From Rhodothermaceae bacterium (GTDB lineage Bacteria; Bacteroidota; Rhodothermia; Rhodothermales; Bin80), in NCBI GenBank assembly GCA_009841335.1, contig VXLY01000098.1:1-47514 (forward strand): a DNA stretch of 47,514 nucleotides, given 5' to 3'. The notes beneath the pieces are model-generated. The model saw only the letters and a list, made by a program, of their open reading frames with translations, had not been told where the DNA came from and searched no databases. This document shows positions 16,587 to 25,829 of the stretch, one piece after another. Position 1 is the first letter of the stretch, and every line of letters starts with the position of its first letter. Position numbers and translations under genes: made by a program.

Positions 16587-19500
16587 ATGAAACGTCCGCT
16601 ACTGTCGGTTATGATTGTGCTGTTGGTCACGCTTTTCGGAGCGGGGCCAGCGGTGGGTCAGTCAAAGCCAGAGTCAGCATCGGAAAGGGATGCACTCCGC
16701 CTACAGCAGGCCGCCGACCGGGCGATTGAACGGTGGGCTTCCCAGAACAAGACCGGGGCCACAGGTCCGCTGTCATTTCGTAATTTCGTCCGTGGAGGTG
16801 TGGCATCCGGAAACCTGATTCAGGTTCCGTATGTAACGAATATTAACATTTCCGCCGGATATTGGGGCAGCACGGTATCTCCCAGATTCATCACCTGGCC
16901 CAAAGGATCCGGCGTGGAGTACGGCCACACCATGAGCTTTATCGTGGCCGGTCAGGTCACCAATGATGCCGGTAGCGAACTCCAGATACTCTCAGAAAGC
17001 TATAATCGCAGTGGGGGAGATACGCACCCCTCCGGCAGTCACAAGTTCTTTTTCAGTGCACTGCCCGGCTACTACAATATGCAGGGCAATTTGGGAACGC
17101 GCAATCGGCTCAATGACAACCCTGACGATCGGCAACTGCTGGAGCAGGCCGGCTATTATTTTGTCGGAGGAATGACTGAGGACCGGAATGGAAACGGCCT
17201 CTTGGATGCGGGCGAGGACCTCAACAACAACGGGGAACTAGATCGTAATTTGATCAACGATCTGGAATACACCTCCCAGTCAAACGTCCTTCAGACTTGG
17301 CCGGCCTTCTGGCCTCCCAAGTCCTATGTTGGTGATCTGAGAAGCGACTGTCAGTTCGAACAAGGAACATCCTGCAGTCCCGAGCCCGGGGTGCGGGCCG
17401 GCAAATGGAATGGGGCGTATGGCGCGTTTGTGCGTGGCGATCAAGAATCGTATTACCTGGCTGATGACCGCGACAACGATGAGTTCAATTATGCGCCCTT
17501 CCTGGATCCGGCCACCGGTAATCCTGATCGGCGGCCTTGGGCTAGCGGAGGACGACGCGGTCTGGGTATAGAGGTTGAGGTCCGGCAGTACCAGTGGGCC
17601 AGTGTACTGGCTGAAGACATCTTTATCGCCACCTTTGATGTGGAAAATGTCAGCCGCAAGGAAATTCCTACGGCCATTATTGCGATGATCGTTGACTATG
17701 ATATTGCCGGCTCAACAGGAAGCAATCAGGCGCTATTCGATACCAAGGACGACATCACTTACCAGTGGCTGAAGCGGGACCTAGTCATTAACGGATTCAA
17801 GGTAGGCTACGCGGGCGTCGGCTTTCTGGAGAGCCCCGGAATCAGTGATGACGGCCTAGACAATGATGCCGATGGCCTCGTGGACGAGAGCCGGGAAAAC
17901 GGCATCGACGATGATGGAGACTGGCGTACTTGGCAGGATCCGAATGGCAATGGCGTGTTTGATAACGAAGATGCCAATCACAATTTTGTGCTTGACCCAG
18001 GTGAAGATCTTGACAATGACGGACGCCTCACGATCGAGCCACTGAATGACGATACCGGCTCAGATGGTCTCGGCCCAGAGATGGAAGGCTATACGGGGCC
18101 GGATCCGGATGGGACCGAGGCCAACGGTCGCCCTGATCCAGGTGAACCCAACTTTGAATTCACGGATAATGACGAAATCGACCAGATCGGACTGACCAAT
18201 ATGGTCATCCGTACGCCATCTGATTTTGACCGGGACCTTGACGACGACCCGCTCTTCTGGACGGAATACATTCAGCCTGTACCCGAGTCGGAATTTATCG
18301 TCCCCACCGAGACGGCAGATGTGATCTACGTTTACAGCTCAGGGTATGCTCAAATCGAGCGCGGAAGCAGACAGCGTTTCTCGCTGGCCTATTTCTGCGG
18401 TAATGACTTTCAGGACATGCTTCGCAATAAGCGAACCATGCAGAACATCTATGATGCCGATTACAGTTTTGCCAAACCTCCCCGGACGCCCTTTGTGACG
18501 GCCGTGCCGGGGGATGGAAGGGTGACCCTCGTTTGGGATCAGAGCGCCGAGTCTTCACGTGACCCGGTGTACGGTCTGGACTTTGAAATGTACAAGGTTT
18601 ACCGTAGCACCGAACCGGAATTCAACGATATCAAGACGATCACAGACGCTTTCGGCAATCCGCTCCTTTGGGAGCCGTTGCTTACAGAGGCAGGGGATAA
18701 GGTGCAGTTTGACATTGAGAACGGTCTCTTTGGGGCGCACCCGGTCCCGATCAGCGGATTTGGAGTCAGCTACGACATGGGTACCGACAGCGGTCTGGAA
18801 TACAGTGTGGTGGATTCCACCGTAGACAACGGACGTACCTACTATTATTGCGTGGTTTCCGTAGACCACGGCTACCACAGCTCATTCTTTGATGAAGGGA
18901 TTTCAGCGTATGAAAACCTGGCGGAAATCACCCCAACTGAAAGCTCCAAGATCATTGAAGTGGACGCGTTTGACCGCCCGGTAAATGTCGACCGTAATTG
19001 TGCGATCGTTGTGCCGCAGAAACCGGCCCTCGGCTACCAGCCGCCGCAGTTGGTAAATGGCATTGAGCGGCAGTCCGGAGATGCATCGGGGCGCCTGAGT
19101 GTTGAATTCCTGGTCCCGGATGAGGCCAACAGTCATGGTTACGAATATGAGTTCACTTTTACCGACGATAACTCGTTCGCCGAGGTGGACTCGGTGCTTC
19201 TTAAAAACGGCCTGACCACTGGTTTTAAGCTGCGCAATGTGACGACCAATCAGGTGATGGCCACCAGCGATCCGGACAGCCGCGGCGATGAGATATTCAA
19301 TAGCGAGGTCTTGCGGGCGAGGACGTACGACGGGATGAAATTCACCATCACCAATCCGCCAGTACCGGAGCCTTCAACTGCAGCCTGGCTGGACAACTCT
19401 TCTTCTGCGCGGGGGACGCCTACGCCATCAACCGTGATTTCCGTCGGCACTCCCGGAGACAACATTGCCGTTCCGGTTGACTACGAACTCCGCGTATCCG

Positions 19501-20468
19501 CCCTCGGGGCCGATACATCGAACTCGTTGAGTCGCCGCAATCGGGTTGCGACCAACTACAGTATTTGGGACGTAACAAACCTCAATACTCCTGTCCAAGT
19601 ACCGTTCCAGCTTTCGGAATCGGCCACCTCTGTGATACCCGGAGATTCCGTCCGGGGAGTGCTTTCCCCGGGGGATGTGATCAACATCAGGGTTGCGAGC
19701 GTCCCAGTGGGCAACTACACCTATTATACGCAGTCCACCTGGCAACTAGTGGTATCTCTATCGGCCAACGCACTGACTGCCTTGGATGAAGTGCGGTCCA
19801 CCTCGAATGTGCTGTACGACTCTCTGGCAGCCCACAGCGTCCGTGGCCTCCAGCGGCGGCCGTTCGGGACAGACTTGGAATCGGATGAGTTGATTGACTT
19901 CCTGAACGAAATCAACACATGGTACGATGGACTGCTGGACTCCTTGCTGAGTGTGCCCGGGCTACAGTCCGCCATTCAGACGACACCTGCCCCGGAGACA
20001 TCGCTTGCGACACTAGCTCGGATTCAGTCCAATGAGATCCCAACGGACGGGGATATTTTTCTGCTCGAAACCAGCAAGCCATTTGACCGGGATGATGTCA
20101 TTCGATTCAAGGTGGAGGGGAACCGGTTGGAAGACACAGTCAGCGAGAGCATGTTGGACGAAATCTATGTTGTGCCGGATCCGTATGTAGCCGTGAACTC
20201 GCTCGAAGCACGCAGTGTCCTGCTTTCTGGACGCGGAGAACGGAGGATTGACTTTAGGAACCTGCCGAAGGAGTGTACGATAAGTATTTTTGCAGTCAGC
20301 GGGCGGCGAATCAAGGTAATTGAGCATGTTGGTTCCAATGATCAAAGTATCGCAACCTGGAACCTTCAGTCCGACGACGGGCTTGATGTTTCCTATGGGG
20401 TCTACATTTACCATGTGGATGCGCCAGGTATCGGCGAAAAAATCGGACGCTTTGCAATAATCAAGTAA
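16587..20468 (+). CDS. Very large secreted T9SS-tailed protein with calcium-binding-like repeats
   Basis: This 1293-residue protein has a signal peptide (SVMIVLLVTLFGAGPAVGQ) and no enzyme motif that I recognise. Two acidic segments resemble thrombospondin-type-3 or dockerin-like calcium loops: DRNGNGLLDAGEDLNNNGEL near residue 202, and a longer one near 425-490 with DDGLDNDADGLVDES and DPNGNGVFDNEDANHN. A fibronectin-type-III-like module lies near 630 (PFVTAVPGDGRVTLVWDQS). The last 100 residues form a T9SS-like tail (VVPDPYVAV, ISIFAVSGRRIKVIE, SYGVYIYHV). It lies between the TonB receptor and the PorV-family gene with gaps of 12 and 2 bases, a co-transcribed set. A surface substrate-binding partner of the receptor is the likely role, by position only. 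Confidence 0.8.
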   Translation: MKRPLLSVMIVLLVTLFGAGPAVGQSKPESASERDALRLQQAADRAIERWASQNKTGATGPLSFRNFVRGGVASGNLIQVPYVTNINISAGYWGSTVSPRFITWPKGSGVEYGHTMSFIVAGQVTNDAGSELQILSESYNRSGGDTHPSGSHKFFFSALPGYYNMQGNLGTRNRLNDNPDDRQLLEQAGYYFVGGMTEDRNGNGLLDAGEDLNNNGELDRNLINDLEYTSQSNVLQTWPAFWPPKSYVGDLRSDCQFEQGTSCSPEPGVRAGKWNGAYGAFVRGDQESYYLADDRDNDEFNYAPFLDPATGNPDRRPWASGGRRGLGIEVEVRQYQWASVLAEDIFIATFDVENVSRKEIPTAIIAMIVDYDIAGSTGSNQALFDTKDDITYQWLKRDLVINGFKVGYAGVGFLESPGISDDGLDNDADGLVDESRENGIDDDGDWRTWQDPNGNGVFDNEDANHNFVLDPGEDLDNDGRLTIEPLNDDTGSDGLGPEMEGYTGPDPDGTEANGRPDPGEPNFEFTDNDEIDQIGLTNMVIRTPSDFDRDLDDDPLFWTEYIQPVPESEFIVPTETADVIYVYSSGYAQIERGSRQRFSLAYFCGNDFQDMLRNKRTMQNIYDADYSFAKPPRTPFVTAVPGDGRVTLVWDQSAESSRDPVYGLDFEMYKVYRSTEPEFNDIKTITDAFGNPLLWEPLLTEAGDKVQFDIENGLFGAHPVPISGFGVSYDMGTDSGLEYSVVDSTVDNGRTYYYCVVSVDHGYHSSFFDEGISAYENLAEITPTESSKIIEVDAFDRPVNVDRNCAIVVPQKPALGYQPPQLVNGIERQSGDASGRLSVEFLVPDEANSHGYEYEFTFTDDNSFAEVDSVLLKNGLTTGFKLRNVTTNQVMATSDPDSRGDEIFNSEVLRARTYDGMKFTITNPPVPEPSTAAWLDNSSSARGTPTPSTVISVGTPGDNIAVPVDYELRVSALGADTSNSLSRRNRVATNYSIWDVTNLNTPVQVPFQLSESATSVIPGDSVRGVLSPGDVINIRVASVPVGNYTYYTQSTWQLVVSLSANALTALDEVRSTSNVLYDSLAAHSVRGLQRRPFGTDLESDELIDFLNEINTWYDGLLDSLLSVPGLQSAIQTTPAPETSLATLARIQSNEIPTDGDIFLLETSKPFDRDDVIRFKVEGNRLEDTVSESMLDEIYVVPDPYVAVNSLEARSVLLSGRGERRIDFRNLPKECTISIFAVSGRRIKVIEHVGSNDQSIATWNLQSDDGLDVSYGVYIYHVDAPGIGEKIGRFAIIK

Positions 20469-20470
20469 GC

Positions 20471-21562
20471 ATGAAGTCCGCCAGTTTACTTAGGGTAGCA
20501 TTCTGCAGATTTTCGCATCTGTGCCGCGTGGGTCGCGCAGGTATGGTGGCAGTGTGGGTATTCCTTCTAATGACTCAGACCGCATGGGCCCAGGAATTTG
20601 TCACCAATGTTTCCAATAAAGGCACCGTGGCGGCCGCCTTCCTTGAAATCGGGGTCGGCGCACGTGCGGTGTCCATGGGGGGCACATATGTGGCCGAGAG
20701 CGGCCGGATGGATATGATTTACTGGAACCCGGCCGGACTTGCCCACTTGGAAGGACTGGGAGTTTCGTTTTCTCACACAGAGTGGCTTGCCGAAACCAAT
20801 CATGAATTCTTCACACTGGCTAAAGAGTTGCCTTTTATCAGAAGTGTGGCCGCGGCCAGCATCGTTGTATTGTCCGTGCCTGCGCAACCGATACGGACGG
20901 TATTAATGCCCGAGGGAACCGGTGAGACCTATAACGCACAGGACTATGCGGTCAGCTTCTCGGTTGCGACAAAACTGATTGACGAATTTTCCGTTGGCCT
21001 TACCACCAAATACATCAATCAGCGCATCTGGACCGAGAGCGCGGGTCAGCTGGCCCTGGATGTGGGCGTCCACTACAAGACACCGCTGCCAGGCCTGTCA
21101 CTCGGTGCCAGCATTTCCAATTTCGGACCTGACATGCAGCTGTCTGGAAAAAACCTTACCAACATCGTTGATCCTGATGTGGTAAACCGCGGCATTGAGA
21201 ATATTCCGGTTGAGTACAAGACCGATGGATTTCCACTGCCGCAGATTTTCCGTTTTGGAACGTCGTATACCCGCCCGCTACCGGGAAGAGGCCAGGTGGT
21301 CGCCATGGCCAGTTTGATGCACCCGACAGGGTCCACCGAAAGCATGAGCGTTGGACTGGAGTACGGGTTCAATAATCTGGTATTCTTCCGGGCAGGATAT
21401 CAAAATCTCTTCGAACGTGACGCCATTAGCAGTCTCACGCTGGGCGCCGGGCTCCAGTATGTACTCCGCAGGAGACATACCTTCGCCTTTGACTACGCCT
21501 ATGCCGACTGGACGATTCTGCAGAAGGTACATCGACTTTCACTTTCAATGCTTTTCAAGTAG
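20471..21562 (+). CDS. PorV/PorQ-family outer-membrane protein
   Basis: The 363-residue product matches the PorV/UPF0164 family: after the signal peptide comes VAAAFLEIGVGARAVSMGGTY, then the diagnostic MIYWNPAGLA, a beta-barrel body with alternating strands, and an aromatic-rich C-terminus (LSLSMLFK). PorV is the shuttle and attachment component of type IX secretion that hands cargo with C-terminal sorting domains to the surface. Many Rhodothermota carry paralogues beside individual cargo genes, as here. It starts two bases after the 1293-residue cargo gene. A later in-frame ATG (20543) would give a shorter, more typical signal peptide (MVAVWVFLLMTQTAWAQ) and may be the real start. Confidence 0.82.
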   Translation: MKSASLLRVAFCRFSHLCRVGRAGMVAVWVFLLMTQTAWAQEFVTNVSNKGTVAAAFLEIGVGARAVSMGGTYVAESGRMDMIYWNPAGLAHLEGLGVSFSHTEWLAETNHEFFTLAKELPFIRSVAAASIVVLSVPAQPIRTVLMPEGTGETYNAQDYAVSFSVATKLIDEFSVGLTTKYINQRIWTESAGQLALDVGVHYKTPLPGLSLGASISNFGPDMQLSGKNLTNIVDPDVVNRGIENIPVEYKTDGFPLPQIFRFGTSYTRPLPGRGQVVAMASLMHPTGSTESMSVGLEYGFNNLVFFRAGYQNLFERDAISSLTLGAGLQYVLRRRHTFAFDYAYADWTILQKVHRLSLSMLFK

Positions 21563-21656
21563 CCCTGAGCCATGAGAGACATTTTTCCTGTGGCGGCAGG
21601 CCGCTGCATCTCTAGGGAGAATTCCCACTCATCTTCACACTAGTAATTCCAATACC

Positions 21657-24600
21657 ATGAAACACACAGTACTGTTTTCGATCTGTCTACTCGGTGCCTT
21701 GCTGGCCCTGCCGCCTGCCGCGGCGCAGCAGGTGCCTGCCGGGAAGCAATCCCTGTACGACCTGTACGGACCCAATTATGAGGAAGTCATTGCCAAGTTT
21801 TCGGACGACCCGGTGCGCTTGGAGGAGATGGCGCGTCAGCATCGGGCTTCCCTTCAGGCCGTGCCGTTCTATTTTAATGACGCGAACGATGACGACTACA
21901 TCGTGCGGGGAGAAATGGAGCCCAACGACTACTTCGACACCGCCGATGACATCAACGATGTACTGATGACCCCGGGCTGGCGCGGGGACGGAGAGTTTAT
22001 GGGTGGACTGATCAGTGCCTCGTTCACTGCGGGGGACTACGATGTCTACACATTCACCGTGGATACGACCAAGATGTACTATTTCGCTGGGGCGCACTCA
22101 TTCCCCGGGACGGTCAACTTCGATAACTATGACACCGACGAGCCCAAGGTCAGCATGCGCCTATTTCATGAGTCTGACCTGGACACGACCTTTGTAACGG
22201 ATTTCAACGGCCTTGACGGGAACAACCAGATTCGCGGAGATATTTTGGGAGAAACGACGGACCACCGAGCCAATTCGGGAGATTTTCGGCTTACCGGCTG
22301 GGTGTCACCGATTGATCCGGCAACCAACGCGCAACTGACCGGAAACTTCTATCTCTTCCTGTTCAACGGTGAAACCGGCGGGTCACCTGCATCTATTAAT
22401 TCCCGTGACAATACAGGGACATACCATTTTTCCGCTTATTCCGTGGATATGGAGCCCTGGGTCAGCAAGTATGAGCCGAATCAGACATTCCAAGAGGCCC
22501 TCACGAATCCAATGTCCATGCTGCCACCGGATGCCGTTGTCCGCACATTCATGGGTTTCAACCCGGATACAGTTAAAATTGTTAAGCCCTCTGGTTCGTA
22601 CTCGGCCATCATTCCGACGCAGGGCAACAGCGTGTACCCGCAGCTATTGGCGCAGGGAGATGAGGATGTGGACCATTTCCAAATTAACGGACACAAGGCC
22701 GGCCATACGCTAGTGGTAGAGACCCTTCCGTTCTTCGGATACTACCGCGACACGGACGGGAGCATGGGGCCGGGCAATACGCGCTGGTCTGACCCTCGAT
22801 GCCTCCTATTCGATGCCGACTACACCATCGAGCTCAAGGATAATGATGATGGCGGTCGGGAAATCCAGTCCACGACGGAGGACCCAAACAATATCCATTG
22901 CCGGCTCATCTATGACATTCAAGAGGCTGATGTGGGGGCGCCTCTATGGCTGTGGGTCTCAGGTTGGGCTTCAGCCACGCGTGACGCGGACCAGAGCGTG
23001 GATAACCGGGACCCGGGACGATTCATGTATGATATATACGTTCATCAATACCCGTCTGAGCCCACGGAAATTGAGCCAAACAACACGGTGGCCGAAGCAA
23101 TGTCCGTCGGGACACGGGCTGACACCGTCCTGACGGGAGCATTTGATACGGCGTCAGACACGGACCATTACCGCCTGTTCCTGAATGAGCAGCGTATGTA
23201 CACCATGTTCAGCACCAACTCCACGGTGTCCGCAGACATACAGGTGGAGCTGTTCCGGGAGGATGAGTCCGATAACATGGGCGGTACGGAGGTCACCGCG
23301 AACCTGCTCACCGATCCGGTGGCCGGGAATGCCGGCAATAATGACTTTCTCCTTGCGTCCTATGTGCCCCCGGTTTCGGGCGCCTATATCTTGAAGCTCA
23401 GCGCCGGGTCGGCAGGCAGCTATCAGTTGGGACTGGTTGACAAAGGCCCCATCTTCCAGGGACTCGTCTCCAACGAACCGGATAACGAATTGGTGGACGC
23501 GATTCAAAGGGATGCCCTTGAAGTAGGGCCAGGCGCAGCTCCCCGCACAGCCATGATCTGGCCGGCCGGGGATGTGGACCTGCATCACTTTACCGTAGGC
23601 GAGGGATTTGAACTGAACCTGTCCATCAGCGGCGGCCAGAGTATCGTCAATGATTCGCCCGCCATTATGACGCTTGCCGGACCGAACGGGGATATCCTCG
23701 GAACAAGCTCGGAAGGTATATCCCTCTCCGCGCCGCAGTCTGGTCAGTATGTGCTTGCGGTAAGGGGCGTCTCCGACACCGATGTGGGGTTCTACACGCT
23801 AGCTGGCGGAGTTCCGTTTGTAGAGGTTGAGGGCAACAACACGTTTGAAACCGCCCAGTTGATCGCGATCGGTAATCCATATGAGGCCTCACTCAGCACG
23901 GGGGATGTGGACTTCTTCCGGGTCACGCTGGAGGCGGGCAAACTCTATTCGTTCCGGTCGATAGACAATGAAACAGGTCGCGCCCTAAGCGTCGGGTTTT
24001 TCGACGAGATTAACGGAGACTCCCTCTTGGATGACTCCGGCTGGCCCGATAACTACCCCGGCGACAACTTCAAGATCGCTAACATCATCCCCAGGGAGAC
24101 CAAGACGTACTACTTGAGTATTTCCGGCAGTCCAGGACCTTATAAGTTCACTTCCAGGGTTAATCCGGACTACCACGCTCTCGGTCGCAAAGGAGAGCCG
24201 AACGACACCAAGTGGTTTGCCGATGCTATGGGTAGCTATCAGGCGTTCGGGACCGATCAGATGTTCGTTCTGTCCAACGAGAAGCACCCCAGGTTCTTCG
24301 GAGACGAAGACTGGTTCCGGGTGGACTTGGCCGCCGGACAGACGGTTACGGCTGAAACCAAGCCGGTCGGCGGGGATGATTGGAACCGGGACACCGACAC
24401 GCGCCTGGTTATCCTGGATGCCAATGCCACCAATGAACTAGTGAATGATGATGATGGCGGCAACACCTGGTATTCACTGGCGAGCCACACGGCGACGGTG
24501 GATGGCCCGGTCTATGTGGTGGTCCGTACCAGCAGAACTCCCGAGAGTGCCAATGATCGCTCGTCCAACCGGGGCGACTACATCCTTAATATTGATGTGT

Positions 24601-25760
24601 TGTCCACCGAAATCGAGCCGAACAATACGCCAGCCGAAGCAGCAGGGAATATGCTGCCTACCGGGCTCAAAGATGCCGAATTCACAACAGATGATACCGT
24701 TGACATTTTCCGGCTCTCTCTGATGGCGGACCATATTTATCATGTCCGTACCATCAAGTCTGATAGCGGGTATACCGGGGAATTCACCGCGGCTTTGTCC
24801 AGCGCTGCCAACCCCTTGGAAAACCTGCTCAGCGGTACCGGGTACAACACCCGTTACTCCGGCGATAATCTAAAGCTGAACATCATCCCTGAAACTACTG
24901 GGGATTTCTTCCTGGCCCTGCAAAGCGATGGCACGGCAGGAGCATATCGCTTGGGTCTGAAAGGGCGTGATATCAGCCAGCTAAAAGACAAGGGCGAACC
25001 CAACAATTCCATTGCAGAAGCGGATGCCATGGGTCCGATGCTGTTCGACACCCCCGGCGAGGTAAATACCTACATGCTCTACAACGCTGACTTTGCATGG
25101 GACCCTTCAACGGACCATCTGACAGCCCGCTGGGGACAAGACTTGGATTTCTACCGGTATGATCTTTTGGAGGGCGACACGCTGATTGCCGAGAGTTCTC
25201 CGGTGGACGGACCGTTGTGGTCACGTGATTACGATGGCTACATGGAGCTCTATGCTGCGGATTCGACGTTGATTGATGATAACGACGATGGCGGGTTCGA
25301 CTGGCATTCGCGCATTGAATTCATTGCGACCTCAGATACCACCGTCTATGTTATGCTTCGCTCCCAGGACCACACCCAAGGAGCCAATGGCGGCGGCACC
25401 GACCGTGATCCAGCACGCGGTGAATACAACCTAACCGTGCTGAAACAGGATGGTTCGCCGATTCTCATCACGAATCTGGAATCCGCAGAGGTGCCGGAAG
25501 GGTTTGTGCTGGAGGCGAATTATCCGAATCCGTTCAACCCAACGACCACCATCAACTACGCCCTGCCTGAGGCAAGTAACGTCACTGTGACGGTTCTTGA
25601 CCTCCTGGGACGTCGCGTGGCGGTACTGGTGGATGAACACCAGGCCAAGGGCCGCTACTCTGTCAGGTTTGATGCATCGCGGCTGGCTTCCGGAATCTAC
25701 TTCTATCATATGAGAGCGAAAGGCTTCGTGCAGACCCGCAAAATGATGTTGATCAAGTAA
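21657..25760 (+). CDS. Giant secreted protein with repeated pre-peptidase C-terminal (PPC) domains and T9SS tail
   Basis: This 1367-residue protein has a signal peptide (LLGALLALPPAAA) followed by about eight repeats of the bacterial PPC type. Each opens with an EPN-like motif (MEPNDYFDTADDI, YEPNQTFQEAL, EIEPNNTVAEAM, GEPNDTKWFADAM, EIEPNNTPAEAAG, GEPNNSIAEADAMG) and contains DxDxFR/YR elements such as DVDFFRVTLEAGK. The tail is a textbook T9SS sorting domain (YPNPFNPTTTINYALPE, LLGRRVAVLVDE, ASGIYFYHMRAKG). No protease or other catalytic domain is visible, so it looks like a repetitive adhesin or polymer-binding surface protein. It is 94 bases downstream of the PorV gene, and a strong terminator follows it. 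Confidence 0.85.
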   Translation: MKHTVLFSICLLGALLALPPAAAQQVPAGKQSLYDLYGPNYEEVIAKFSDDPVRLEEMARQHRASLQAVPFYFNDANDDDYIVRGEMEPNDYFDTADDINDVLMTPGWRGDGEFMGGLISASFTAGDYDVYTFTVDTTKMYYFAGAHSFPGTVNFDNYDTDEPKVSMRLFHESDLDTTFVTDFNGLDGNNQIRGDILGETTDHRANSGDFRLTGWVSPIDPATNAQLTGNFYLFLFNGETGGSPASINSRDNTGTYHFSAYSVDMEPWVSKYEPNQTFQEALTNPMSMLPPDAVVRTFMGFNPDTVKIVKPSGSYSAIIPTQGNSVYPQLLAQGDEDVDHFQINGHKAGHTLVVETLPFFGYYRDTDGSMGPGNTRWSDPRCLLFDADYTIELKDNDDGGREIQSTTEDPNNIHCRLIYDIQEADVGAPLWLWVSGWASATRDADQSVDNRDPGRFMYDIYVHQYPSEPTEIEPNNTVAEAMSVGTRADTVLTGAFDTASDTDHYRLFLNEQRMYTMFSTNSTVSADIQVELFREDESDNMGGTEVTANLLTDPVAGNAGNNDFLLASYVPPVSGAYILKLSAGSAGSYQLGLVDKGPIFQGLVSNEPDNELVDAIQRDALEVGPGAAPRTAMIWPAGDVDLHHFTVGEGFELNLSISGGQSIVNDSPAIMTLAGPNGDILGTSSEGISLSAPQSGQYVLAVRGVSDTDVGFYTLAGGVPFVEVEGNNTFETAQLIAIGNPYEASLSTGDVDFFRVTLEAGKLYSFRSIDNETGRALSVGFFDEINGDSLLDDSGWPDNYPGDNFKIANIIPRETKTYYLSISGSPGPYKFTSRVNPDYHALGRKGEPNDTKWFADAMGSYQAFGTDQMFVLSNEKHPRFFGDEDWFRVDLAAGQTVTAETKPVGGDDWNRDTDTRLVILDANATNELVNDDDGGNTWYSLASHTATVDGPVYVVVRTSRTPESANDRSSNRGDYILNIDVLSTEIEPNNTPAEAAGNMLPTGLKDAEFTTDDTVDIFRLSLMADHIYHVRTIKSDSGYTGEFTAALSSAANPLENLLSGTGYNTRYSGDNLKLNIIPETTGDFFLALQSDGTAGAYRLGLKGRDISQLKDKGEPNNSIAEADAMGPMLFDTPGEVNTYMLYNADFAWDPSTDHLTARWGQDLDFYRYDLLEGDTLIAESSPVDGPLWSRDYDGYMELYAADSTLIDDNDDGGFDWHSRIEFIATSDTTVYVMLRSQDHTQGANGGGTDRDPARGEYNLTVLKQDGSPILITNLESAEVPEGFVLEANYPNPFNPTTTINYALPEASNVTVTVLDLLGRRVAVLVDEHQAKGRYSVRFDASRLASGIYFYHMRAKGFVQTRKMMLIK

Positions 25761-25790
25761 CTTTCAGCCCATCTGGTGCTGCAGGTCATA

Positions 25791-25828
25791 CAAGGGGAGT
25801 CGGCCCTCCGGCTCCCCTTGTTTTATTT
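25791..25828 (+). terminator. Intrinsic terminator after the PPC-repeat gene
   Basis: Arms CAAGGGGAGTCGG (25791-25803) and CCGGCTCCCCTTG (25808-25820) form a 13-bp stem with one G-T wobble and a four-base loop (CCCT). It is followed directly by TTTTATTT. This is the clearest rho-independent terminator in the window, and it ends one base or so before the likely ATG (25830) of the next gene. Confidence 0.85.
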
Positions 25829-25829
25829 C

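Noticed and set aside
17160..18180. Acidic Asp/Asn-rich repeats in the 1293-residue protein considered as a cellulosomal dockerin.
   Set aside because: The loops lack the paired 22-residue dockerin layout and no cohesin gene is present; thrombospondin-type calcium loops fit better.
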